A stretch of 64,000 bases of DNA, taken from assembly GCA_013397435.1 (NCBI GenBank), contig VZRG01001537.1, positions 112,081 through 176,080 of the forward strand, written 5' to 3'. This DNA comes from Erythrocercus mccallii (lineage: Eukaryota; Chordata; Aves; Passeriformes; Dicruridae). Below, in pieces: positions 13,101-25,100 of this stretch; position 1 is the first letter of the stretch; every line of letters starts with the position of its first letter. Made by a program: the position numbers and the translations under genes. The notes beneath the pieces were generated by a model. The model ran no database searches and was not told where the DNA came from. It was given only the letters and a program-made list of their open reading frames with translations.

Positions 13101-16100
13101 GTCAATGAGCCCTTCATGGGCTGCCCTCAAAACAGTTACCCTCCTTCCACATTTGAACACAATTCTCCCTTTCTCTTGTGGTTTCACAGGTAGGAGTCTT
13201 AACCCTGTTGCTTCATGTATTATGCTTCTAAGAACCATCTGTTCGAGGGAAATTTTCTCAGCACAGTTGGGGTCTATGAGATCTTTACAAGTATTTTGTC
13301 TTTCCAGGAGTTTTGAATATAATGTTGGAGAAATGAGATTTCTCTGGAAAACATTCTGCAAAGACAGCTTTTCTCCAGTAGATGGCAAAATCAAATACCC
13401 ACTTGAAAGCTGATTCTCAAGAATTTTAACAGCCAGAGGTTCTGAAATCAGACCTTGTTCTAAGGCTGAAACAACTGGAATATTTGCTAATGATGATTCT
13501 GACATAAGCTTCTTTGCATTACTTAATTCTTGCAGCTGCAACAGAATCTGCTCATCAATTAAGGCATGGGCTTTAGCTTCTTTCAAATCATAACACACTC
13601 CTAATTCTGGAGAAATTATTCCAGAAAGAATTAGCTGATTCTCAAGCAATCTAATTCCGGTGTCATAGTCAAGAAAACCTCTTAAAATAGACTGAAAGAC
13701 TGAAAGGACTTCTCCAGTTGTTTGGTCAATGACACCAGCAATGACTTTATTCACCTAAAAGGGAATATAAAAGAAAAGCTATCATCATTTTTGGACTGTA
13801 TGCTTAAAAATTTCTTTTGATTTTGAATGCATGAGAAGCATAAAAACACGTACTTACCAAGCCTGGAGAAATGTTGTGAATGTTAGCAGCTCAAATGTGC
13901 AAGTGATCTATGTCAGTCATTCAACAGCACACGATGTGATAAAAGATTTAAAACCAACATGCATCTGTGAATTGAAAACCTATGCTTTGCATACATAAAT
14001 AGGGTTAGTGAAAGACAATAGAAGAAATGATTGCAGAAAGGGCAAATAGAACATATACCTGAAAGGCACATTTTCATGCTATAAATGTCTGTGAAAGGTT
14101 AGAATATTTGGAAACACTATGTGATTCAACACAACCATGCTATTCATGTTTACAGCATACAGCATTTCTGTATATACACTCAAGACTATGGAATCAGATA
14201 ATCTAGCACCAAATATTGCATTTAGTTTGCATGGAAAGCATGAAGTCAGTTTGGCAACATTATTTGAACTCATTACACAGACTCTGCCTCTTTACATATA
14301 TGAGAACACTTTCTCCATATTTAAGACAAATATCCCTTAACAAATACATTCACAGTGTCTCAGAGCTAATTGTATTATGTCCTTCCATTTTCATACCCAG
14401 AAAAATTTTAAGAAAAACTGAAAGTAGATAATTTCTAGGACATTTCTGAGTGATATATGGGAGAGATTAACATGTTATTTTACGGTGTCATTTTTCCAGC
14501 AGAAACACAGACTTATCTAGCAGTTGAAGAATGACTTTTAAGAGAAGAGTTAAGAGATGAATGATTTGCTTATCTTTCTTCATGCAAGGCACACACTATT
14601 AAGACTTTTCACAAAAAGAAGTCTGATGAATAGAATGCTCATGTGCACAGGTAAGGACACATACAGTATTTCACAGCAAGTACACAACACCTTCAGTCAA
14701 TTAACTATCAGGCTCCTTCCACACACTGTTAATTGCAGCTTCTTCTTTTGCTGATCATGAGTGGTTTGAAAACCATGCAGTAAATCTCAAGAGAAACGGA
14801 AATCTAAGTTTGAATCTTGTTACCTTTCCTTCCATCTTTTCACCTCCCAGATGTGCTTCCTGCATCTGCTTCAAAGCTTCGTTGGATAACAAGCTGTAGC
14901 TTTCCTGGAGGGATCTAACTTGCTTTTCCATTTCATGTCTCTCTTCATCTGTCATTCTATTGTGAAAATAAAAAATGGAAGGAGGAGGCCTCTGGGTAAT
15001 TTGTAACTTGTTGGAGATGGTCTGCCTACCTTTACTTAAAAATAGGGAGCAGAAATTAGTACAAGTAGTCACGAAAAAATACAGCCTTACTACAAAGATG
15101 TTCAAGAAAGCTATAATCTGATTGCAGTTATTCAGGAAAAGAAGCATTTAACCTTCACATGGGCCTTTGTCTACTGGTTACCAGTCAAGATAGGTAACAT
15201 AACTAGCATGGAGTCATGAGCTATCTCAGGTACTTAGTAACTTTAACTGTCTGTTTTCAGACACAGATGAAATAATCTTGTGATAGGTAGCTCAGTACTT
15301 ATTTACTACAAATTTGTTAATTTTTTTGATTTCAAATATAACTATAACTATAAAACTATAACTATAAATATTTAAGATGACCAGAGGTATACAAACCAAG
15401 TCAAATTCTTGAAATAAACAAAATTGCATCAAGCTTCCCCAAATGGGAAGACAAAAAAAACCCCCAAACTGTATGTGAAATGCAATTAGAAATATAAGGA
15501 TATGATTTCTTTTTAAGCAAACAATATGTACTGATTCAATTAATTTACATTATTTGAAAAATAAAAAATGGCATACTTGTCACTGTGCTTAGCTAAAAAT
15601 GACTGAGTAGTCTGCAGAGCTTCAGCTATTTGTTCTTTCTTGGTTGACATTTCATGAAGGGAAATCTGAAAAATAAATAACCTGTGTTCAAGACTTAATA
15701 ATGTACATAAATAAACAAAAACAAACCCTTGTTTGCATCTGTATATTGACTAATCTCTAAAAATATAAAAGCTTGATTTTTTAAAAATACTGGCTATCCA
15801 TAGAGCAATATTATTTTTTGGAATGGTATCATTTACATATAAGTCATTGTGATATCCCTTTAGATTAGGCAAGCTGCTTTTAGAAAACTATTGGGCAAAA
15901 CAAATAGAGTATTTCAAAATGTTATTTGATGGAAAATCAACCAATCATTTAAAATCCCTTATTGTAGTTGGCACAGTTTATAGCAGCTTTATAAAGTTCA
16001 TATACAATAGTCAGGTTTAAGAAGTTGCTCATGAAAATGAGAGGTAACAAATTTTTGACAAAACATCAGAAGACCACAAGCTTTCGTGAAATTCAATAAC

Positions 16101-19100
16101 AGACAAATGCAATATGAAACACCTGGAAAATGGATTATTAATTAATATTCTCCACACTATGAATTCTGTGTCATCCCCCCTAAAGGACTTGTTCTGATAG
16201 AGGAACTTGGGGGAATTTCATCTTCTAACTTTTCTGAAAATCTCCCTGCAGTCTCTTCAAATAAAAGCACTCATTTTGGATAAATAAAGGCAAATTATCA
16301 AAATGGAGTTCTGCAAGCTGGAAATATTTTCAACATAGGTGTTAGGTCTCAAACAAGGTACTTGGGCCTTTCATACACCTGGGTCTGGACACAACCAATC
16401 TGTCCTTGTATGCATCAAAGGGCCCAAAAAGTCTCCCTCTGCAACCACCACCAGCAAGCCACAATGTCATCACTTGTACTGCTTGCACAGGAACCAAGAC
16501 AACCACTGGATACACTATGCAAGATGAGGTGAGCAGGCTGAAGCAGCAGATGGGGTCACAAGATCCACTTTACTCAGGGAACCCGTGTCGCTGTGGCTGC
16601 TGTGTGCAACTGTCACTACTGGCATCAGCTTCTCTTCCCAGTATCTGGCTACATCCCACAGCAACCCAAATCCTTCAGCTGACCTTAGCTATAGAATCAC
16701 CAGTTTCTCCATGTTTCTACACAGCTTGTCAAGGCACCACTGCTAATCAGTGCAGACACAAATCCAGGCACCTCTGAAAGGTGGTGCCTACCTCACCTGG
16801 CCATTTCACAAGGGAAGCAAAGGCCCACAGGAAGCCAAGACAGCCAACTCACAGGTCACTCACTGGAGGCTCAGGCCAGGCAGAGGCAATGACACCTACA
16901 GTTGCTGTGGTGAGCTGAGATGTCCTAAGGAGTTGAGTGCTGGCTCAGCACTGATAAAGGTTTACAGTGTAGTCTTTAACAAGGGCAGAAGAGGAATTTG
17001 ATGAGCATTGAATTCTTTTGCAAATCCTGATTTTAACTACTAGCAATTTACCAATCAATATGTACAAATCAGTACAAGCTTACTTCCTCCTGTAGATATT
17101 GGGACAAACTCAGAGCTAGCACTAGTTCTCTCTGAACAAGCTACATGCCGGAAAAGTGGTCATGAAGACTGCCAACCTTCCCAACAGCAAGCTGGATCTA
17201 TGCACATGCTGGCCCAGTAGCTCTGGCACCAGAAAGCATCACCAAAATAAAAACATAGGTACAGGATGCCAAAAGGGACAAAATCATCTTTGCATGACGA
17301 CACATCCAGCACTGTACTGAGGGATGTGGACAAGACACTGTTCTGTCCCTCTGCTGCTCAGTGTGCAGGTAAGCCTTCACCTACTGAAACCTTTTTAGGT
17401 GTAACTACCCTATTTCATGGGCCAAGCCCAGCAGAGGAGGGCCTAGAAATGACAGGAAACTTCACAGATGGACATTTATGGTCAGAGTTACAACTGTACA
17501 CAGTGACAATGTCCTGTTAAATACAAAGGCATCAAGATGGGCTACTCCAACAGCCTGTGGACTAGTGTGATAACAAAGAGGCCTCAGTCAACATCTGCTG
17601 TACTTCCTAAGACAGCAGTTTTGACTATCCCTTAAGAGGACCCCTCAGATTGACTTTTCAAAAGCAAATAAATAGAAACCTGGCCCTCAGGCCCTGCCTA
17701 CCAACTTCCTGGTGCCCAAAATGCCGTCCTGACAGGATGCACTCTCCCTCTACAAAGGCTGAGATATAGTGTGCAGGGTCCAGTTTCTCTAAACTGACAT
17801 TATGCAGTTTCAGAATACATCATACACTTGGTCTATAAAAAGCAGTGAGAGCTCCCTCGAGTAACGTGCTTGTGTCCCTAGACATTGATGTTTATTTACC
17901 CAACTCTCTACTCACAACCAAATTTGAAATTATGTACTGAGGAAAATGTGGATGGTGATTTGTAGGGGGAAAATAAGTATTTTTGGATTATTTTGGCATT
18001 TTAATCCATGCAAAAACCTAAAAAGAGGAAGTGGTGCTTTATCAAAAGGCATCTGTGTACCTGCTGCTTAGGTAAATCTGTCTTTTCAGCCTTTTCTCCT
18101 TCTTCTTTGCTGAGTGTCTTGCTGAGGTTTGACACCCATTTCAGTAAATCCCCAGCTTTCTCAACATGTTCCTTCTTTTCCTCTTCCACTGATTTCTGAT
18201 GAGTGCCATGAATTGTAAAGAAACATGTAAACGTAAATTGTTGAAATATGCAACATTAACGTCTGTAGAAACACAATTCTATCACGCCATTATCACCACA
18301 TAAACATAAAATTATTTCTTTTTTATTTAACACCACATATTACTATGACATTTTGATGTAGGAATAAAATGTCACATAATTATAAACAATAACAAAAATA
18401 ATACCTCAAGTATTTTTTAATTATGATAAAGATGCTTATTCATACACACATATATTAATCATTATAAAATTTATTATAAAATCATTATAAAATGATTGAG
18501 AGCAAGAAAAAACATAGCTTCCCAGCCATTACTCAGCAGATAAAATCTAAAAAGCATTTGCATATAAAGTATCTTTGAATTGCTGCCTTTGCATTACCCT
18601 CAGATAAGAATATGTACAACCAGTATAGCATAACAGTGTTCTGCACATTATGCACATGGATTACCAAATTACAATTTGGAAGAATACACTGCTTTTATGT
18701 CTACAGAAACAAGAAAAAAATAAAAGTAAAATACTGAGACATTTAATCTTTTTCTGCACAGGAAAACATACTCCTTTTCATTCAAGTACAATCTGTTAGG
18801 TGGACATTTACCAATACTGAGAAAACCTGCTTAAGCCCTTCCATGTACCATAAGTAAAAATGAAGACATTTTATTTCAATGGATTTTTTAAAAATTGATA
18901 TGTAATTGTAATTAATTTGCCTATTAGAGCAGAAAACAATTCTGAGGAAAAAAAATAACATGAAATAAGAGAAAAACTAAGGACAGGAAACACAACTTCT
19001 TAGTGTAAGCAGACCATTAAAATTAATGAGTGAGAAAAAATACCGAAGCATGTGTGCTTACTGCACTGCAGATTTAATGCTTGTATATTTTATTGTCACT

Positions 19101-22100
19101 CTTGTAAAACAAATGGTATCTGCAGACTGATTTGTAATTTTAATTTAAGTAACAGGTCACATGAAAGAGTACACTGTGTTCACTCACAAAATGGGTAATC
19201 CCTTTCAATCTTTAATGTAAGAATATGACTCTTGGCTCACGTAAATCTACCCACTTTGAACTAATATTAGCTTCACCAGCCCCAGTAAAATTTCTCCCTT
19301 ACACTACCTACATGTAAGGTAATGACAGACAAGGCCTTCAGGTAAAGACTGAACACACAGATTACATTTTGAAATTATGAATCTGCCTATCTATAAATTT
19401 CATTGTTTTGCAATAATTAATACCTAAGTCCAGTTCCAGTGGTTTATGCTAATTAGTTGTTAATAACAAATAGTTTTATAGCAACTAATTAATGCTAGAG
19501 AACACCACTTAAGATTTTTCATAAAGGCCATAATAGATATTTTCCTTAACAGGTTTTAAAGTGGAGCCCAGACTGAATGCTAATATGCTTTGTCCACTAT
19601 GAATTATAGTAAAGACTGGAAATTCCTGTTTTCATGGGCTGAGCTGCTTCTAACAACCGCAGCCCAGTGTGGCAATCAAAAACAGCTCTATCTAAAGCTT
19701 CTTTGTAGGTTATCTTCTTCTTAGTTTTGGGGCATGTTAAAACTTTAATGTGCAGTTTTTCATCCTTCATCTTCGTAGCTGTGGTAGCATCAACAATACC
19801 ATTCTTAATTGCATCTTCCATTGTTAATCTGGAATGAGATTTTGGATCTATCAAGCCACCAGTCAAGTACTGATACTCCAGGCAGCGCATGCCCATTTCT
19901 TTGTCTATGGCACTTAAATGCACTGCTTCAACAGCTGACATAACAGTGTTCTTTACAGGATGAATGATCCCAGTAAAGATCAGCTCACACTGCTGGATTT
20001 GCTTGGCACAACCATCGTCAATTAACTCTCTTTGCAAAGCTTCTGAAACACTGTACTTTTTCCCGGTAAATGGATCAATTACACCTCCTGTACTAACCTG
20101 AGCTTCAAGACATCGGAGGGCAGTAACTCTGTCTATCAAATTTTTGCGTGAGGCTTTCAAGACTGGAATTCTTTCATTGGTTTCAGAAAGCCAGAACCCT
20201 GCAATAGGACTGTTGAAATCTTTATTTGGCTGTGAACTGCTAACTAAAATATCACCAAACTCATTAACTGTGATGAGGCCCTCCTTATATTTGTTGACTA
20301 ATGCTCTGTCAATTCTACCCTGATTTAAGGTCTCCTCAATATTAAACTGCACACCCGTTTTAAGATCTGTAAGCAAAAGAAAAGAATTTCCATCAGAGTC
20401 AAAACAAGTAGACTCCTTCCAATCAAATTCCTGTTTCGAAAGTTCAAGATACGTAGCTTTATCAATATAATTTTTTTGATAAGCCTCATATGAAGTCATT
20501 TCAGTTCCTGTGTCACCATTTATTACAGAAGTTTTATGACTTTTCTCGGCTGATGGGCTGCTTATTTTCCTTTCACCAACTGGAAGTAGAAAGCATTTAC
20601 TGCTTACACTGAACAAACACATTTTCAGCAAATCACAGTAGTACATAGCTTTCCTGTTATTTGGATTGTGGAAACATTTTGCATTACTTGAAGGTTCATG
20701 CAAAAATTTTAAAATTGTGTTATTAAGCAAGCCAAGCTGCACGGCGGCTTCTGGAGGTACACGAACACTTCTTACAGGATCAATAACCCCCCCACATGCA
20801 ATCTGAGCCTCAAGGATATTTTTACCTTTTTGTCTTTCTAAAAGTTGAGCTTCCACAGCCTGAAATACAGACAGTACTTTCCCAGAACAGCAATAACCCA
20901 AAACAGCTTTCTCTGCCTCAAGCAGTCTACTCTTGAATTCACTGTCTGCAAGCCCTCTAACAACTGAATCATCAACAGAGAATTTCTGACCTGTTATGGG
21001 ATCAATAATGAAACCAGTAGCTGCTTGGGCCTCTAAAAATGCTAAGGCTAGTGCTTTTCCTATGATTTTTTTCTTTGCTGCTAAAGCAAAAGAGAGTATC
21101 TCTTTGCTGGATTCAAGGTACAGCCCAGCTACAGCTGTAGGTTTAGTTAAAAATTTTTCAAGACTTTTCTGAACCTCATCAGTAGTTTTCTGCCCTGAAA
21201 TGAGTTGCTCAACAGTGAGCCTGTCTAAAAGTTTAACTTCAGTCAACTGCCTGGCAGTTACATCATGTCGGAGACCTTGAAATTTAATAGCATCATATTC
21301 CTCTGTAAAATATTCCAGCTGAGTAGCATCATCAACAGTTCTCAAAACCTCTTCTCCTAAGAAAGAGCTCATCTTTGCAAAGTCTTCTTTCCTAAACCCT
21401 TCGGAAGTTTTGTATCCCTGAAACATTCTCTCTTCATTACCAAAAGTCTTGTTATTTTCTTGGTTTAGTGTTGTGACTTCAACATGCATGTCATAGTGCT
21501 TGTTCTTCACTATCTGCAAATAGGAAGTTTTTGACACAGTGAGAAATACAACTACAAACTATGCTGTAAATAATTCACTCCTAAATCCACCACCAGAGAA
21601 ATCAAAGGAAGAACTTGAATACAAGTGAGAAAAGAGAACTGCTACTAGGATTCGTGAGCAGAGATATAGGAAGAGCTTGAGTTTTGAAATGCATTTGACA
21701 TTTCAAATATGTATTCAATAGCAGGAATAAGACTAGACAAAACATCAGTAATTTGTTACTTTATGAGCTTACTGCTATTAATCAAAGCTTACTTTGACCA
21801 ATAAATATACAACAGTGTATGTGAATTTCTTATTTTGAACACAAATTTTTAAAATAATCTTTCTTAGACATTAACAAACCCAGTAGTAAGGTCTAATATA
21901 AAGCTTTTTGTGTTATGTAAGACAGAAGGGGCTCCCTTCACCAAGGTAAGAACATAAGAAATATTAAACAGATTAAACAGAATAGTAATAAAGCATAACC
22001 AAAACCAACCAACCAACCAAATGGACTAGTAAAAGGCACCGTTAGGAAGGCAAGCCCTCACAAAATGTAGCGTGTACCTCCAAGGGATGCAGTTTTACCA

Positions 22101-25100
22101 CTCCTAATTCATGTTTTGTGTCTTCTCCATGTCTAATGGTTTGTCTGGAATTGTGTAGGTTCCTGTTTCTCAGTGTGTCCCTTTCAGATGTTCCAGGGAT
22201 TTGGCTTGCTTTATCAAAAGTTATCTGGAACTGTGTACTCATCTGTGAAACATACTCTGTGAAAGACTGGGAACTTGAATCTTCTAATGATTGGTTTATG
22301 CTTGACATCTGAAACTGCACCTCTCTCGGTATTGTATCTTCAGCACTCACGTACAATGTATTTTCTTCTATTTGATCAGTTTTAAAACCTGATCTTTCCT
22401 GTTTCTGCCTTAACAAAGGTGAGCTTGGTTTTGTACGTGGAGGAAGCTGTTCAAATTCTTTAGCTGCAGTCTCACTCAGGTAATTGAAATCATTCCCTCT
22501 TCTCTCACAGCTTGATTTAAATCCAGAATCCTGGAGCTTGTTATTTTGCTGAACTTCATTCTGGAATGAAAGAAACCTGTGTTCACTCTCCCTGACCTGC
22601 AGATCAATCTTCTGTTTCAAGCTCTCAACCATGCGCTTCTGTGCTTCCAGTTCTTCCTCAAGCTTCCTGCACTTCTGGTGATAGTCCATTTCAGCCTGCT
22701 TCCCTTGCTGTAGTTGTTCATGACATTTTTTAAGCCTTTCTTGCAGATCTTCCATTTGTCTCTTGTACAACATGATGTTTTCCTCAGCCATATGCTTTTC
22801 TTGCTGAAGAGCAACACATTCTAATTTTATACCAGATATGTCCTTTTCTGTGATGCTATGGGATTCCAGTAATTTTTCAACTTTTTTCCTAAATTCCTCT
22901 GCAGAGTGTTTAAATTTAATGGACTCTTCCTGAAACAGGATCATCTTCTTGCGTGCCATCTGTTCATCCAGAGTCTTCTGATGGAGTTCATCCTGCAATT
23001 TTTTTAATTTGCTACTTAGTTCTTGTATATGAGCTTGTTGTAGTGCTATCTTCTGCTCACTCATTCTCTTTTCCACAGTTAGAGCATTCATCTGAGCATT
23101 TAAATTTTTAACCTCCCGGTCAATGCTGAGGGTAGAAGCATTTTGTTTATCACATTTTTGTTTATAGTCACTAGCTAAGTCTTTTGTTTTTGCAAGATCA
23201 ACTTCTAGGCTTTTGATTTTACATATAAATTCTTGCTCAATTTTTGTTTGTTTGTGCAATTGTTCATTTGTTGTACGTAACTGTTCTTTGAAACCATCTG
23301 CTAGGGCTTTTAATGCATCATTTTTCCTCTGAATATTTTCTTTTTCCAAAGTCATCTTCTCTGATTCAGATTGAATTTGCTTCATCAGTAGTTTTGTTTC
23401 AGTGTTCCATTTATTAAGGTCTTCTATCTGTTGTTTCAATGTTTCTGACACCTGATTGCTTTTGGTTAATTCATTCTTCAGCATCTGAATTTCATATTGG
23501 TTTTCTTTCTCTACTTTTGTTTTTTGAAGCAACTGTTCTTTAATTTTCTTATACTGATCTTGAAGATTATTTGCTTCTCCTTTGCATGACTGTGTTCTGT
23601 GTTCAGCTGCCAGCTTCTCTTTTTGAAGGGAACTGATTTGTAAATTTAAATGTTTGATAGTGATTTCAGTTTTTGTCTGTGATCTGGTTAAGTCCTCTAT
23701 TTCTCTTTTTAGCTTTGTCTTTTCTTGCTGAACAGATTTCAGGTCCTCCTGATAGTTCATCTTAAGTTTTTTAAGATCCATATTTTCTTGCATCACCTCT
23801 TCGGCCTTACCTGTGGCTCTCTGTAGCTGCCTGTCCAGTTCTTTCAACTGTTGCAAATGTCCCTGCTCTACTTGGTCTTTTTCCTCCAACTTAATTTTTA
23901 GGCACTTAAGTTCACTGTTGACTTTATCTAGTTTTTCTTTTAATAAACGAGTCTTTTCTTCTGTTGATGATTTTTGAAGCTCAGTTTCATTCAGGTCATA
24001 CTTCAGGTCTTTAATAGTTTTATCAGCTTTTTTGTTAGCAAGGGTCAACTCATCTATCTTTTGTTTAAGCTCTTCTACATTTTTGGCTTCTAGTTTCTTC
24101 TGGAAACTCACAATTTCAGAATCAATCCTACACTGGCTGCCTTGCCCAGCTGTGAAAGTTGGCAGGGATGTTTCTCTAGTTACGAAATATGTGCCTTCAA
24201 CAGCCTTCCTTCTGGATTCAGTTCTCTCTCTTTCTTGAAGCTTTATTTCTGATAGGTTCCCTTTAAAGTCAAGATCTTGTTTCATTTGCTTGATGAGCTT
24301 CATAAGTTTCTCTTCTTCATCTGTTTTTTTCTTCAGTTCCTGCATCAAGGTTTTCTTTTGTTTCTCTAAATCATGAAGATTAGTATCTTTACTTCTTAGA
24401 AGCTCTTCAAGGTTTCTTCTGGTAAAGGTGCTTTCTTCTATTTGATTTTGAAAAGCACGGAGGTTTTCTTCCAGTATACCTCTTTGAGTCTCCACCTGAA
24501 AAATAAACTGCCTTACACACTCCAACTCCTGCTCTGCATCTGCTTTCTCTCTCTCAGTGCTTTCTAGATCTATACGACACTGCTTTGCCTCTTGCTCAGC
24601 CTTGGTCTTCTGAAGACAGATCTCCTCCATGTCCTTTTGCTGCTTCTTCCGCTCTTTTTCTGCAGCTTCTCTCACTTTAGGAAGCTCCTGTTCCACTTGG
24701 ATTTTTTGTTTCTTCATATTCTCCAGCATCTCCTCAAGTGTTTTTACCTTTCCCATGAGTTTTTTATTCTCATCAGCTGTGCTATTTTGCTGTGCCATTA
24801 GAGCTGAATAAGCCTGACGTGCAGATGCTTCCTTATTCCTTAAAATCTGTAAAAGAATGAGATAAGTTGGAATGAACTTTCTGTAATACAGCATATGGAA
24901 CATATTAGGCTCTTAGAAAAGCAGAAGGGAAAATACTTACTCATGTATATATGGTATGTCCAGAAAGCAGGATGAGCAGTTCCCACCACCATCACCTTCT
25001 CTTGAAGGCTTCAGGAAGTTACCATTAGCCAGATATGAAACCCTTGACAAAGACATCCACAAAGCGAAGAAGTCCTGAAGCCTCTCACTTCAGTCAGATG

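Noticed and set aside
9160..13413. Many plus-strand and alternate-frame reading frames of 60-114 codons
   Set aside because: They are shadows of the 1,844-codon muscle-type exon on the minus strand.
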